Below are positions 23,828-35,799 of a stretch of DNA of 64,000 nucleotides, one piece after another. How positions within the stretch are numbered: the stretch's first letter is position 1; the number at the start of each line of letters is the position of its first letter. The notes under the pieces were generated by a model that was not told the DNA's origin, did not search any database, and was given only the letters and a program-made list of their open reading frames with translations. The position numbers and the translations under genes were made by a program. Source of the DNA: Ceratorhiza oryzae-sativae (lineage: Eukaryota > Basidiomycota > Agaricomycetes > Cantharellales > Ceratobasidiaceae); contig JARWMV010000024.1 in NCBI GenBank assembly GCA_030998015.1, positions 62,001 to 126,000 on the forward strand. The letters are read 5' to 3'.

Positions 23828-25895
23828 CTAAATGATTCCATTTGCAGGAATATCAGCATGAGGATCGTGACCTTTGTTATTTTCAGCGCCTTTGATAGTG
23901 AATGCGGCCAAGATCGAGGCAATGCTAACGAAAAGCAGCGAGTCTGCAAAATGTGTCCCTGGGCATTTTCTGTCCGCCAAAGTCAAACTGAGACCCTTGG
24001 GAACGGAAAGTGGCGTACCGTCGTCCCCAACCAAAGTTAGGCGCGTGTGGAGTGTTCGGGTCTAAGAATCGATCAGGGTTGAAGTCTTCAGGATCTTTGT
24101 AGATTTTTTCATCACGAGTGATTGCCCTATCGTTCATGTTAACGCAAAATCCGGGTCGTGGGGAGCAAACGAAGGTCACCAAATGTTACCAAGTCTGCAT
24201 GCCATTTGAGCGGATTGGATTCAAGATTAGGAGACCGAGGACACGAACTTGTGATATTGACGTACACTATAGCACCCTTCGGAATGTAGTACCCTTGAAT
24301 ATGATCGTCTTGTGAGCAGGCATGGGGAACACCTGTAAAAGATTTCAACACCCCAATTGGATAATCATATGGTTCCTTACCGAGCGGTAGAACCGGTCGC
24401 CATCTCATGACCTCTTGGATAAGGGAATTGATGTACGGAAGATTTTCCCTATCACCAATCTCTGGAAGACGAGAAGACCCAATCAGTGAGTCAATTTCGA
24501 GTTGAGCTTTGACTTGTGCCTGCGGGAATAACGTCATGGCCAGGATGAACGCCATAAGTGTTCCCGCCATCTAAGGGCACAATGAATATTGGTTCCTCTA
24601 AATTGTCAATGGCATTCTCACCGTGTCGGATCCACCTAGTCCGAGATTAGTTAGCCAGTGGAATCACGCGTGCCGAGCCAAATGCTTGCCTCCAAAGAGG
24701 GTAAGTGCAATGTTTTTACAATCATCTTCTTTCGTTTTGAAATCCTCAGCAGTAGCTTGCCCATGAATATCCTCCATCATAGACCTAACAACAGACGGCT
24801 TCGCCACTCCGGTCGCCTAATCAGGGCTTTGAGGCTAAAGGGGTTCCGAAAACGAACGGGAGGCTTACAATTTGATACTTGGCCCAATCAAATGGCTCAT
24901 TGAGAGCTCTTTCCTTTTCCGCTCTCCATTCTCGAGCCAATTGTTTCCAGCTAGTCCCTGGTAACCATTCGGGAACTAGAAGCATCGAAGGAAATACATT
25001 GACAAAGAAATCTGCGCATGATCGGTGTGCACGATCGAGCCAAAGTGAATATATGGACTTACTGGTAGGAAGAGTGGCCTGTGAAGCAATGTCCACAGCT
25101 CTTCTGGCCAACAAAACAAATGGATCGTCAAGCGAGCCCACATCATAGCCATATGCTGCGTTTAAAACACAAGCTGTGGTCAAACTAGAAAACGTTTTAA
25201 TTCCCTGTTAGACGATCCTGAGCACGAATATGTGTCATACTAACCGAGATATCTCCTTGTCAAGCGCTTCGGAAGATACCAATTGATTTCCAAAACCGAG
25301 GAATTGATGTAACATCTTCCGAGTTTGAGCAACTTGGTAGTCATGAAACGCGGCAGTTGCTGTCTTGTTGAGCCATGCATTATATGTTCGACGGTACGCA
25401 CGAAGCCTTTCACCATATTGTGTAAATAATGCAAGATCTTTCCAGTCCAGCCTGTTTACGGGACGAAGGCACTGTCAGATATTCACAATCACGAGGGATA
25501 AGTGTTCTTACAATTTGGGATCGGTTAACATAGTGGTTTGAGGCCTATCTGAATACAGAGTTGAGCGCTTCTCGAGCAGATGACTCGCCAGCTCGGCGGA
25601 GCTCAGGACGACGATGGTGTAACCGAGGAACTGGAGCGATATGATGTCACCTATTGATTGGAATGTCAGAATCCGGAAGCGTCATGAGTGCGGAAGTATG
25701 AAGGTTACTCTTCAGCTGATCACTAATGCTCTTGTATTGGAGCTGCTCAAAAGACGTAGGAGCCGATAAAATTTGCCCAATTACTGGATAAGAAGGCGGG
25801 CCAGGAGGGAGTTTCGGCCTATGTTTATTCTGATAATACCTCCAGCAAAGGGCTCCAGCACCAGCAAGGGCTACGATTAAAGCTCGAGTAGACAT
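23828..25895 (-). CDS. cytochrome P450 monooxygenase 2
   Basis: A tandem paralogue of P450-1 with the same exon plan. The N-terminus MSTRALIVALAGAGALCW is followed by KLPPGPPSYPVIGQIL. Also visible are MAGTLMAFILAM in the I-helix region, QEVMRWRP (ExxR), FNPDRFLDPNTP and the haem loop FGWGRR|KCPGTHFAD. An intron interrupts the haem loop at the same point as in P450-1. The C-helix is TQYGERLRAYRR, again with Leu in place of the conserved Trp. The stop is TAG at 23828-23830 after IPANGII. Introns of about 50-60 nt occur throughout. A membrane-bound oxidase of unknown substrate, paired with an NADPH-P450 reductase encoded elsewhere. Confidence 0.9.
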
Positions 25896-26345
25896 TGATC
25901 AAGGCTGATTGTGGGCGACTTCGAGCACAGACCATCGTTCCTTTTTCATTTCATACCTCATTTAACGCTGATTCCCAATCTTGGCTAGTTCCAGATGAAT
26001 AATCTTGCCCCCGATCATGTGACTCCAAGTGCGCCATCCAGGAATAGAGTTTCGCAGCACGAAATATCTCAGAGCTCTCTATATTATTTGATTAACATAA
26101 ATTGTATACCCTTTATGTCCCCGAATCAACTCGCAAAGCTACATAGGTTAGGCTCAAATATCTCCATAAGAATGAATGAGAAATTTCGCAAGACTCCTCT
26201 GAAGGATGAACATACACACGTTGATTTGTATTTGAAACAGTATTACATGCGATGGATCCATCTATTGAACCAACGTAATATCATAAGTGCCGGAATTCGA
26301 GACATAAGAACAGCCATGAACCTTTTTCACTCTGTCGTCATGGGA
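25896..26345. other. intergenic with LINE target site
   Basis: This is the P450-2 promoter side and the pre-insertion flank of the LINE. The sequence up to 26345 and the sequence after 29594 were contiguous before insertion. No gene is supported. Confidence 0.45.
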
Positions 26346-26359
26346 TACACCCTACCATT
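26346..26359 (+). repeat. target-site duplication, 3' side of LINE
   Basis: The 14-bp TACACCCTACCATT is repeated exactly at 29581-29594 on the other side of the LINE. Confidence 0.9.
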
Positions 26360-29300
26360 TTTTTTTTAAAAAAAATCAGATTTATTATAGCCACTTCGAG
26401 GCTAGGCCTCATGTCGCGGCTTCTAGCAGAACAGAACACGGAGAGGGGAGGGAGAGATACAACGGGTACTACTTGTCTAAACTCAATACTAACTGCTGTC
26501 ACTAAAATAGACTACTGTAACTAAGTCTGAGACATATGGGGCGGGGCACGAAGAGGAAATGCACAAATTACAAACACAACAGGTCTGGGAAGCGGTGGGA
26601 GCGCCGGACATATTCCAGTAGCGCCGTATGACCAGGAATAGTAGAAACGAGAAAAGAGAGAGAGAGGAAATTGCGCCCTCTGGAGGCCAGCACGTTTTGC
26701 CGGAGCGCGGCAAACTTCGGACACCGAAGTACGAAGTGCATGACCGTTTCTTCCGCTTCGCCGCAGGCCTTGCAAGAAGACGAATCGACGAGGTCGAGCA
26801 AGAAGAGGTGCTTCCCGAGCTGGATATGGCTGGTGGAGAGTCTGAAGAGGAGGCCGATTTGCGCTCGCGACCTTCCAGCCGTGAGCTTCAAGAATTCGGC
26901 TGGGACTACGGTTGGGAGCCTGCTTGATAATTTCTGGCCCGCTGGGTGGGACCCCCAGCCCTGCTCTGCATAGCTTGTGTTCGCCTCCCTGGTAAGGAGT
27001 TTGGCTAGATGTCTCGTAATTCGTTGCCGGTAGGTGCAGAGTGGCTTGGGGATGAGGTCCTGTCTGTATGTCTCGCCTCTCGCTGCCAGTCTAGCTTCTT
27101 TGTCCGCGAGCACGTTGCCTAGGATGTTCTTGTGCGCCGGGCACCACTTCAGGCTGAGTCTCAAGCAATCACTTCTGCGTCGAATCTTCTCCGCAAGCGT
27201 CCTAATAGGGCGAACCAGGGACTTGGGGGCGCCTGAGGCAGCCCCTTCCACACAGGCTATGGCCAGCTGCGAGTCACTATACACCACCGCCTCCTCTATG
27301 ACCCGTAGCCGGTGCACTTGCTGTAGCGCTAGCCAGATGCCTGCAAGTTCGGCCTCTAGTACTGTAACCCGATCTCGGTCTCCTAGCCTAACCCCTGACC
27401 AGGCTCGGGTGCTGTCGTGAACTCTGAGGATCGCTGCCGCTCCGGTTCCCTCCTTACATCTTGTGCCGTCTGCGAAGACTTTGGTTCTGGCGTGGTCTGT
27501 CTGGGTCTCCATGACGGCCGTACTGGCACTGGGGAAGTAGTTTCTTGGGACAGTGAGGGGCAGGATCGGGGAACGCTTGAAGGTCCATTGCTCTACATCG
27601 TAGGGGATGCCTTGCGCGTATCTGAGGATGACATGCAGTGGAGACGGATGAGCTTTTCGATTGACCTGGAGGACGTGATCTATGTCTTTTCGGAGTGGGT
27701 GTCCGTCTGGAGCTGAGATTAGGCGTAACGCTGAGCGCTGGCACACTTCATTTAGGAGGTATCGGATGGGGAGAAGCGAAGCAAACGCGTCGAGGTGTGG
27801 GAGTGGTGTGGATCTCATGGCGCCCAGGATGGTTCGCGCCGCCGCAGACTGAATACCGGACAGGCGATTTGCAAACCCGACCGAGCCAGACGCCCTGGGC
27901 TTGTCGGCTGTAGGGGGCTTGATCGGCGAAAACCAGATATCAGCCGCGTACGTGAATCTCGGGACTGCGACACTGAGATAGAGCTTCCTGACGAGTCTGG
28001 GCGGAGTACCATATGACATACGCGCGATTCTGCCAAGCTGGGAGGTCCACTGGATGCCCTTGGCTAGGGCTTTGGCGCACTGCTCCTTGAATCTGAGCTG
28101 CTGGTCTAGGATCACTCCAAGGAGAGTGTGGTGCGGAACCGCAGGGATGTCCTGCAAGCCTACCGTGAGCTTGGGGGCGGTGATCCTTTTCCTCATGAAA
28201 TGAATAAGCCCAGTCTTGTCCAGCTCGAATGTCGAGTTATGCGACTTAGACCAGTCAAGGGCTCCTCCACGTCTCGTCATGATGTCTAGAAGCTTCGCGT
28301 TGTTGTCCTCCACTGAACGACCGCAGACCAAGAATGTGATATCGTCGATATAAGCAACGCAGAGCTCCTTCTTGGCAGACTTGGCTACCCTGACTAGCGG
28401 CGAGTTGTAAAAGAGGTAGAACACTACTGAAAGGGGGCAGCCCTGGTCGATTCCATTCAGGATGGGGAGCGGGCTCGACTCGTAGTCATCAAAGGAGAGG
28501 CATGTAGTTCGTCCGTCTAACTTGGTGAGCATCCAATTGACATACGTGCGGGGGACTCCGAGTTGCTTCATGTTCTCCGCTAGCCTATACGGGTTTGCGT
28601 GAGGGAAGGCACTTTTGACGTCTAGGAAGAGCGCTGACGCGATTTCGTTCCTAGCCCAGGCATCCTTGATATGCTTGATCAGCAAGTGTAGCACGTCCGT
28701 TGTAGTTCTCCCTGGTCTACCTCCAAAATGGTGCGCCGGAAGCCATCCATGTTTTTCGGTGAGCAAGTTGAGTCTCTTAGCCACGCAGGACGAGAGGATC
28801 TTCCCCACCACGTTTAGTAGTGCAATTGGCCTGTACGCTTTTGCCACCGAGTAGTCCAGTTTTCCTGGCTTCCTGAGCACGACCGTGCGCGAGTGTCTCC
28901 AAGTCGTAGGGTAGAGACCATCCCTCAACGAGGCGACAAAGATTTTGTGCAAAATCGGTGCAATTAGGTCCACCGTCTCGATGTAGACACACGCTGGGAT
29001 GCCGTCTGGGCCTGGTGCTGAGTGCGGTTTCATTTCCAGGATAGCCTCGCGAACTTCCTGGAGGGTGAGCTCCGGGAGATCCTCGACCGGCTTGGTCCTC
29101 GTGGCCGGGGCGTCGCTTGGTAGGGGCGGCTGGGGAAAGAAGTTGTCCAACAAGACTTTGCTCTTAGAATCGTTGTCCCTAGCAATCTCTGTGGTTCCCA
29201 AGGAGGACTGGAACTTTAGATTTGGGATGCGGGCTCTCCCGCCATCTCCCTGTCCCCCACCGACGTATTTGCCTGCAGACCAGATAGTTTCCTCATCGAG

Positions 29301-29580
29301 GCTTTCCAGGTAGTCCTCCCAGTGCTTCTGTTTAGCGTCCCGCTTAGCCTGAGTATAGGAGTTCCGGGTCACCTTGAACAGCGTGTGGATCGGGTCAGAG
29401 GGATTCTTTCTGGCAGCGTATGAGTGTTCGGCCAAATCCTTTACTCAGCGACGGAAGCCCGTGAGCTCTGAGTTCCACCAACGCTTGACCTGTGGGCATA
29501 GGCACAGTTTGGGCACAGCTTTCTCGATGGCTCTCGTGATGGCCGCTTCAACCTCGGATGTTCTCTGATCGAGTGCCTCT
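26360..29580 (-). mobile_element. 5'-truncated non-LTR retrotransposon (LINE, Tad-like)
   Basis: The element lies on the minus strand. Its 3' end is a run of about 10 A (T-run on the plus strand from 26360), directly next to the target duplication. The 5' end at 29580 lies inside ORF2, so the endonuclease and ORF1 are missing, as expected of incomplete reverse transcription. The perfect 14-bp duplication and a nearly open ORF2 indicate a fairly recent insertion. Confidence 0.92.
26568..29435 (-). pseudogene. LINE ORF2 fragment: reverse transcriptase, RNase H, zinc knuckle
   Basis: An open stretch of 955 codons. The RT thumb-palm order is visible: YRPIALLNVVGKILSS, HFGGRPGRTTTD, SALFLDVKSAFPHA, GCPLSVVFYLFYNS and the catalytic box YIDDI. 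Downstream is an RNase H domain with FADGT, EAELAGI, YSDSQLAI and KWCPAHKNILGNVLAD, carrying the acidic residues and the late Asp. A CCHC motif CKACGEAEETVMHFVLRC stands near the C-terminus. The same frame continues upstream past TGA at 29445-29447 (VKRWWNSELTGFRR before the stop) to the truncated 5' end at 29580. The lost endonuclease makes it non-autonomous even if expressed. Confidence 0.92.
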
Positions 29581-29594
29581 TACACCCTACCATT
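29581..29594 (+). repeat. target-site duplication, 5' side of LINE
   Basis: The second exact copy of TACACCCTACCATT. Confidence 0.9.
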
Positions 29595-31050
29595 AAGATG
29601 ACCACCAGAGCTAAATATGCAAAGGGCGTACTTGAGTCTACCTTGATGTTAAAGAGTGTGAGCGACTGACTTATTGGGTTGGGTTTGGGGGACTTGTGGC
29701 TCGGTGGCTACTCCGGGAAGGCCGTTCAAAGACCCTAAAAGGGATCTCTCTGCCATATCAAGCGATGTACGGCCAATGTGATATTTGTGATTCTGGACGA
29801 GAAGTTTAGGGGTTATATGAAGAAAGATATCTGACGCCAGACGGGTCTGTAAAAATTATCATGGGTGTTATATGCGACCACGGCGGCGACAGACAAAGCC
29901 TTCCGACCCGTATATGATACCCTGTGACTTGGTTCACACAGTTTCCTACCCCACGCCTCCCGTGGACATAATACGCCGAGTAGAATGTTCTATTATAATT
30001 GTGTGTTCCATGACACGCCCAGCCCCCAATGGAGCTAGGCGAGTATCAGGCGATCAAACCTAATGTACACCGGATTTCCCTATCTACCGATGGTGTAGCC
30101 TGATATCAAGTAATGATACATACACGACGTAGTCACCGGGACTGTACATCAGAACCACGATGTAAGCGCCCAAACACCTGTGGTATCTCTTGATGAAAAC
30201 ACCTGATCGGGCAACGCTCCAACAGATGCCCAGGCAAGAGTTCCTGATATAACAAATGGATCTTTCAGAATCATGTGGACAGCGGCGTAACTATTTCTGT
30301 CAAGAATGTGCGCTGTGATCCTGTCGCGCCTGTCCTACTCATGTAAGGATGACTTGATATTTTGAGTAGTGGACATTGCTCCAAGGTTTCAGATTAGGTT
30401 TGAGGAATATTCAGAACCAAACGATGTTGACTCTTCTGGTACAACATTCAATAGAACACAGCCGTTTTACAGCTGTTGAAATTCACACACTCGGACTTCG
30501 TGTTGATACCACGTCTCAGAATACTTGCCGTGCATATACACGTCCCCCGTGCTATTTCGTTTGGAAATGTATATAAACGGTGTTTTCAGAATGTACTCTT
30601 TATCGATTTAATACGACTCTATATCACCGGTTTTATATGCTAATCCCATCTGATTCCCTGCGCCAGAAGCCACAGAATACTGGGTCTTCGACGGCAATGG
30701 TTCGGTGGACTTTCAAGAGTATGTATTTCGGTACATCAATTCTCGATTGTTGTACAAATTAACCCTACAGTTTTGCAAGGACGAATTATCCGCAAGGAGC
30801 GATATACATGGTGAGTAGTATTCCCACTCATGAAATGCCTCAACTCTCAGCGTTGACATTCAACGTGCCATTCATACGCGTAGCCTAAACAAACTGATCA
30901 TCCGAACTCGCAGAGGTGAGTTTCATGCGTCCACCGCAGTTGCCTTCGTAGTAATTGCACGAGTTGAGATTCATTCGAAGGGGTCGAATATGATATCACG
31001 GGATATGGAATACATTTACACCAGAGTGGGAGATGCCCATTCCAAATAAA
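29595..31050. other. intergenic, nothing recognised
   Basis: About 1.45 kb without a supported gene. Short plus-strand ORFs near 30376-30762 have no family pattern. Confidence 0.45.
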
Positions 31051-31053
31051 CCC

Positions 31054-31278
31054 AATCTCACGCAGGGAGGTTTCTAAGACACAATAGTACTACGAGGTAC
31101 AGTAAGAATGAAATACATGGAAAAGAAAAGAAAAGAAAATACCTTAGCTCAACTACGAAGGTAGAGAACTAAGGAAAGGAGAGGGGGTTCCCGGGAACTC
31201 GCGCATGATATCAGAGAGGGGATAGGTAACAAACACAAATATGCGCATACATACACGCATATGATTGTAAATTCAACA
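31054..31278 (-). mobile_element. solo LTR, copy 1 (minus orientation)
   Basis: On the minus strand it begins TGTTGAATTTACAATCATAT and ends AAACCTCCCTGCGTGAGATT. It is strongly similar to the plus-oriented copy at 36888-37181, including the shared blocks CTCTGATATCATGCGCGAG and CTCTACCTTCGTAGTTGAG. No retrotransposon internal sequence adjoins it. Confidence 0.8.
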
Positions 31279-31287
31279 CCCAAGACG

Positions 31288-31927
31288 TTATTCCATCCTG
31301 TTCCTCTGAATTAGCAGGGATCTCCGCGGGCACCGGAAAACATTGCTCAGCACATGCTTCGATTGGATACGATTTGAGGCGTACTTATAATACACATTAA
31401 TTAGAAGAAGCATTGGCACCACCCTGGCTGCTTGGTTGATTAGCGGGCCTGATATGATATTGGCAGGTAATGCATTAAGTTCAATTATGTCTTTATCATC
31501 CACATACTCATTTGACTGAATGTCTGTGGCACCGCTGATGGGTTCGTCATCTGGCCCGGCGACATTCGTCGCGAGTGCTACTCCCAGTATACCGTTGAGC
31601 GCCCGTAATAGCCCGCGGTGTTCATTGTTCATGGCGAGGAAGCAACAAAATGCAAAGGAACCCAATATATATATTGGAGAAACTTGTGGACTTTCGAGCG
31701 AACCAGAAGATTTCGTCTATCTCGGCTCTCAATTTATACCATTGTACACAAAACTGGCTTGAAAACATTGCTTCGATTCCACAGAATGACACTAGTGCCG
31801 CGTGCATCCCGCCGGTCATCTCCGGCGTGCACGCATTAGGTACGACGCCACCCGCCCAAACGAGCCGTATTTTGTTTACAGCGATCAGGAGCCCCCTGAT
31901 CAGATCTACATCAACGATCGAGGCCAT
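31288..31927 (-). CDS. uncharacterised membrane-associated protein
   Basis: Two exons joined by a 49-nt intron (31739-31691) restore one frame. It runs MASIVDVDLIRGLLIAVNK, VPNACTPEMTGGMHAALVSF, then across the junction PQVSPIYILGSFAFCCFLAM and LLRALNGILGVALATNV. Two or three hydrophobic stretches suggest membrane association. The C-terminal tail is basic (FRCPRRSLLIQRNRME) and the stop lies only about 10 bp from an LTR end, so the original C-terminus may have been altered by that insertion. The family is not recognised; the pattern resembles small lineage-specific basidiomycete membrane proteins. Confidence 0.5.
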
Positions 31928-31929
31928 AT

Positions 31930-32580
31930 CGGTCTTGTCATTGTCATTTCCTGCTATCGAAATACAAAATAAGAAAGAGATGGAAATATTGTGCCGGAGC
32001 GGCGATCTCGCAGGATGCCGACGCTAGGATGTCGGCCGATGATAGCTCTGTAAGAAAATCACGCCTTGGTTGTTGCTGACGGCTCACTCCCTCATTTGTA
32101 CCCTGGGCTATGCAGATGTCTTTCCATCGAACTTATGCATCCCCGAGTATCTATAGGCGCTCCTTCTAGCCTCAACTCTTCTCGGCTAGTGATGTTTACT
32201 CGGACATCTTAGCATAGGGGTTTAAGTTCAAACTGTGTTTTAGCCGCGTTTCTGAGGAGAACTTTCTGGTCGAGCCGGGGCGGAGAGTTGACGCACCCAT
32301 GTGATGCGTTCAACCTTGACTGATCGTTCAGGTAGTCAAAGAATGTCATGCTTCTATTTCGTTTGCGACTGGTTCACACAGGGACTGCTTATACAGCTGG
32401 ACCACCAAAGGAATACTAGCCAACTTAAACACAAAGAGTCAAGCTCAGGATAGCTCATACACCATTCAAAATCAACTCGCGATGAACATCAGAACGTGGG
32501 GTAAACACGCATTTGAACGGCTTCGGGTGGCTACATCACACACTTCAGCTCAAATGGCGGGGTTCTAGTTCAGCAGAAAC
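31930..32580. other. intergenic, nothing recognised
   Basis: This spans the 5' flank of the membrane-protein gene and the 3' flank of P450-3. No gene is supported. Confidence 0.4.
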
Positions 32581-32583
32581 TCA

Positions 32584-34661
32584 CTAGACAACAGAGTCCG
32601 CAACGCCCTCTGTGGATGGAAGGATGTCTTTTCCGTTGTCGTCTTTGGCAGGCGTGATGTTGTATGTGGCGAGGATTGATGCGATAGCAATGAAGATGGA
32701 AGCTTCTGCGTAATGTGTTCCTGGACAGAGGCTAGAATAGCAATGAGTAAATGACGCCGCCATCTGTTGCGTTTGAATGGGAACGTACCGGCGGCCAAAT
32801 CCAAATGCAGGAACTGAAGGAACGGCGGGATCAGAGAAGCGATCTGGGTTGAAGGTCTCGGGGTCTGGGTAGACTTGTTTGTTTCGGGACATGGCCCTGG
32901 GGGGGGGGGGGCTTTAGAGTCGAAAATAACGGCCGTGTGGAAGGGCTCACCAGACGTTTCCAATGCTAGCCAATTTTGAAAGGAACACGGTTATTAAAGC
33001 GGCTTGAAGCGCAATGTCACTACTTACACAATGGCTCCTTTTGGAATTCGGTATTCGCGGTAAACGTCCTCCTGAATTGAAGTGTGTGGTACGGCTAGAA
33101 ATGTGCAATTAGCTCCCTCGTATCCCTTGTTCGGGGTAGATCACGCACCAAGAGGGGTCACCGGCTGCCAACGCATAACTTCCTTGATAATCTGGTTGAT
33201 ATAAGGGAGTTCATCCTGGTCTTCGAACGCTGGAAGGCGTTTCGTGCCGACAACGCGGTCAATCTCTGCTTGGGCCTTGGCCTGTACTTCAGGATATCGG
33301 ATCATTGCAATAGCAAATACCTCGAGAGATGCTACGGTCTAAGAGCAAATTTAAAGAATAATCCTTGAATAAAAAAAAGAAAAGTGCAGCACGCACCGTG
33401 TCGGACCCGGCTGAGCACATGAATATAAGAATGAGACCGACTAAAAAGCCAAATTTAGTCATTCTTACCTCCGAATAGGGCAATTGCAATATGTTTGATA
33501 TAATCTTCCAGGTCCTCTTGACTCAGGTCAGCCCTAGATGTGTCCTCGAGGAGCGCTCTAACAATCGACGGCTCGTTGCTGCCTTGTGCCTAGGTCATAG
33601 ATTGACGTTAGGATGCTGATGTCTCAGCATATGGGCAAGACCCATACAATTTGTGCCTTGGTCCATTCAAACGTTTGATTCATGACACTGTTCTTCTGCT
33701 CTCGGTATGATCGAGCAGTATGCTTCCATTCAGCTCCAGGCAACCAGCTTGGAACATAGGATAGAGCAGGGAAAGCGTTGACCATAAAGTCTGTTAGGGG
33801 CCGCTGAGTTAGCGCCTAAAATATGGTGGGTCACCACGTACTCGTCGCTGTGGCAGCGCGGGCGAGGTTATCAATCGCCGTTCGAGCGCCAACAACAAAA
33901 GGGTCGTTGATCATTTCTAGTTGGTAACCGTAAACGGAGCGTAAAAGTGTGGCGGCGATTGTTCTGGACAGCTCGAGAGATAAGTATGATCATTCGGGGT
34001 CAAGCGCGAGCACAACGAACCGGTAAAATTCGTCCTGGAGACGAGCTTCCGAAGTCAACAGTCGGACAAGAAGCAGTCTGGCCTGTTGCTGTTGTGATGG
34101 TTGGAATGAACGCGTTGCATTCTTCTGGAGCCATACGTGCATCATCCGGCGATGTTCCTTCCAGCGATCGCCATATGGCAAGATAGCCGGGTATTTTCCC
34201 CAGTCCATGCTGCCAGCGCGGAAGGGATCAAAAACTAGGTATTAAACAGATGGTGGCGACATACAGATCGGCCTCGAGAACCATAGGTGGTATTGTCCGA
34301 TCGGAGTAGATCGACGATCGTTTTTCGAGGAGGTCAGTCGCGGCTTCTGCCGAGTTCAGAACAACGATCGTATTTCCTAGCATGCTCAGGGAGATAACAT
34401 CCGCTGTTGCGACGTGTCAGCTGGAATCGGCGCGCAAAGACAGCGGAAATACACACCGCCAATATCTCTCCCGAGCTTTTCGAAAACGGTATGCTCGGAC
34501 GAAAGCGGCATGGACAGAAGCTGCTCGATCAACGGATAAGACGGGGGGCCGGGGGGGAGGGGGAGCTGCTTGGCCGAGCCCGCGTTGTACAGCTTGTACA
34601 GCGCAAGCGCAGCGAGCACGGCCGAGGGCGCGAGAAACGAGGGATCGGTCACACGTAGCAT
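32584..34661 (-). CDS. cytochrome P450 monooxygenase 3
   Basis: A third P450 of the same broad group. The N-terminal anchor MLRVTDPSFLAPSAVLAALA is followed by LPLPPGPPSYPLIEQLL. The C-helix is intact (YGDRWKEHRR, Trp present, unlike P450-1 and -2). The K-helix region, FNPDRFSDPAVP and haem loop FGFGRR|LCPGTHYAE are present, with an intron inside the haem loop as in the other two. The stop follows STEGVADSVV at 32584. A 12-G run lies at about 32899-32910, in or next to a short intron. The gene sits between two divergently oriented LTR copies (31054-31278 and 36888-37181). Its substrate is unknown. Confidence 0.9.
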
Positions 34662-35790
34662 CGAATGGCTGGTGCAGGACAGGCGAAGGGGATGCTAGCG
34701 AGGCGCACGTCCAGTCTCTCAGATATAAGGACGCTTGCTTAGCATTCGCCTGGCGGACGTCCGGAAAAAGGGCCACGCGCATCAACAATGGATCGAGGCG
34801 CCAGCCTATCCCTAAAAGGAAATGATTGGTCTCGCAATGATCGTGGTGATCGGCCTTCGGACATAACACCCGAGACACCGTGTTCCATTTCTGCAGTGCC
34901 TTCAGCGAGCGACAGACAAGTGCAGACCGAGGCCCTGGCCGTCCGCGCGGGGGTCAACGTCCAATCCAGCTGCAAGAATAATATAATATCTCGTCAACAA
35001 AATATCGCGGACTCGCAAGCAGATTTCTGAGCCCGCAAGCTGGGGGCACCGCATTCTTTCAAGCGAGACAAAAGATATTTTAAACATGGTGGCGCCGGAA
35101 ACCTCCGTGGCCTATCACGTGCATGCCGCGGCTAACCTTGGGATCGAACCGCTCCACCAGCCTATTGTTCTCCACTTGATCAGCACATTGAACAATTTGA
35201 CGGCTAATTGCATCAATATCGGCACCAATTGTTCCCATTCTCGCCGCTCGGCGGCCGTTCGTCTTGGGCGCTAACCAGGACATATTTCGCTCGTTCCTCG
35301 CTTGCACCCACACGACTGAGACGCCCTGAGCCCACGCGCTACAGCATGAGACATCGATGCTGGCATCTACTGATAAACTGTCGCTCCACAACAAGCGATC
35401 AATACACAACGTTGCCCGACCAAACACCCCATATTGTTGTCTCACCATTATCCAGCTTATCCGCCTGGATCACAATTTCTCCTGACTCCCGAATAGGTAG
35501 ACCTTTCAAAATGAGTTAGCTCGTGTGTCCTAAGAACATTGATTGCCGTTGGTGTGAACCTCTGGCAACCCCCCCGTACACCCGACGCATCGTATTGAGA
35601 CGAGCTGGAAAATAAGAGAAGCGCGAGATTCGTATCACCGATTTCAGAGCGCCCGAGTTCGGTATGGTGCCCGACCACTGAGAGTTAGACTCGGCAGTAT
35701 TCATAACACTTTATTTGAGCCATCCTAACAGGCTATTCGCCCGGATAACTGACGGCAGGCCACCTGAAATGACCAACAAAGGCTAGTGGG
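34662..35790. other. intergenic with uncertain ORFs
   Basis: Minus-strand ORFs, for example the one containing GADIDAISRQIVQCADQVEN (35080-35448), look faintly protein-like but match no family I know and show no clear exon partners. I do not call a gene. Confidence 0.35.
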
Positions 35791-35799
35791 AACTTTTCT

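Noticed and set aside
26628..29313. Several plus-strand ORFs over the LINE
   Set aside because: They are antisense shadows of the RT-RNase H frame, which carries clear catalytic motifs on the minus strand.
20266..34661. A secondary-metabolite gene cluster built on the three P450s
   Set aside because: No polyketide synthase, peptide synthetase, terpene cyclase, transporter or pathway regulator was seen between or around them; tandem duplication is enough to explain the grouping.
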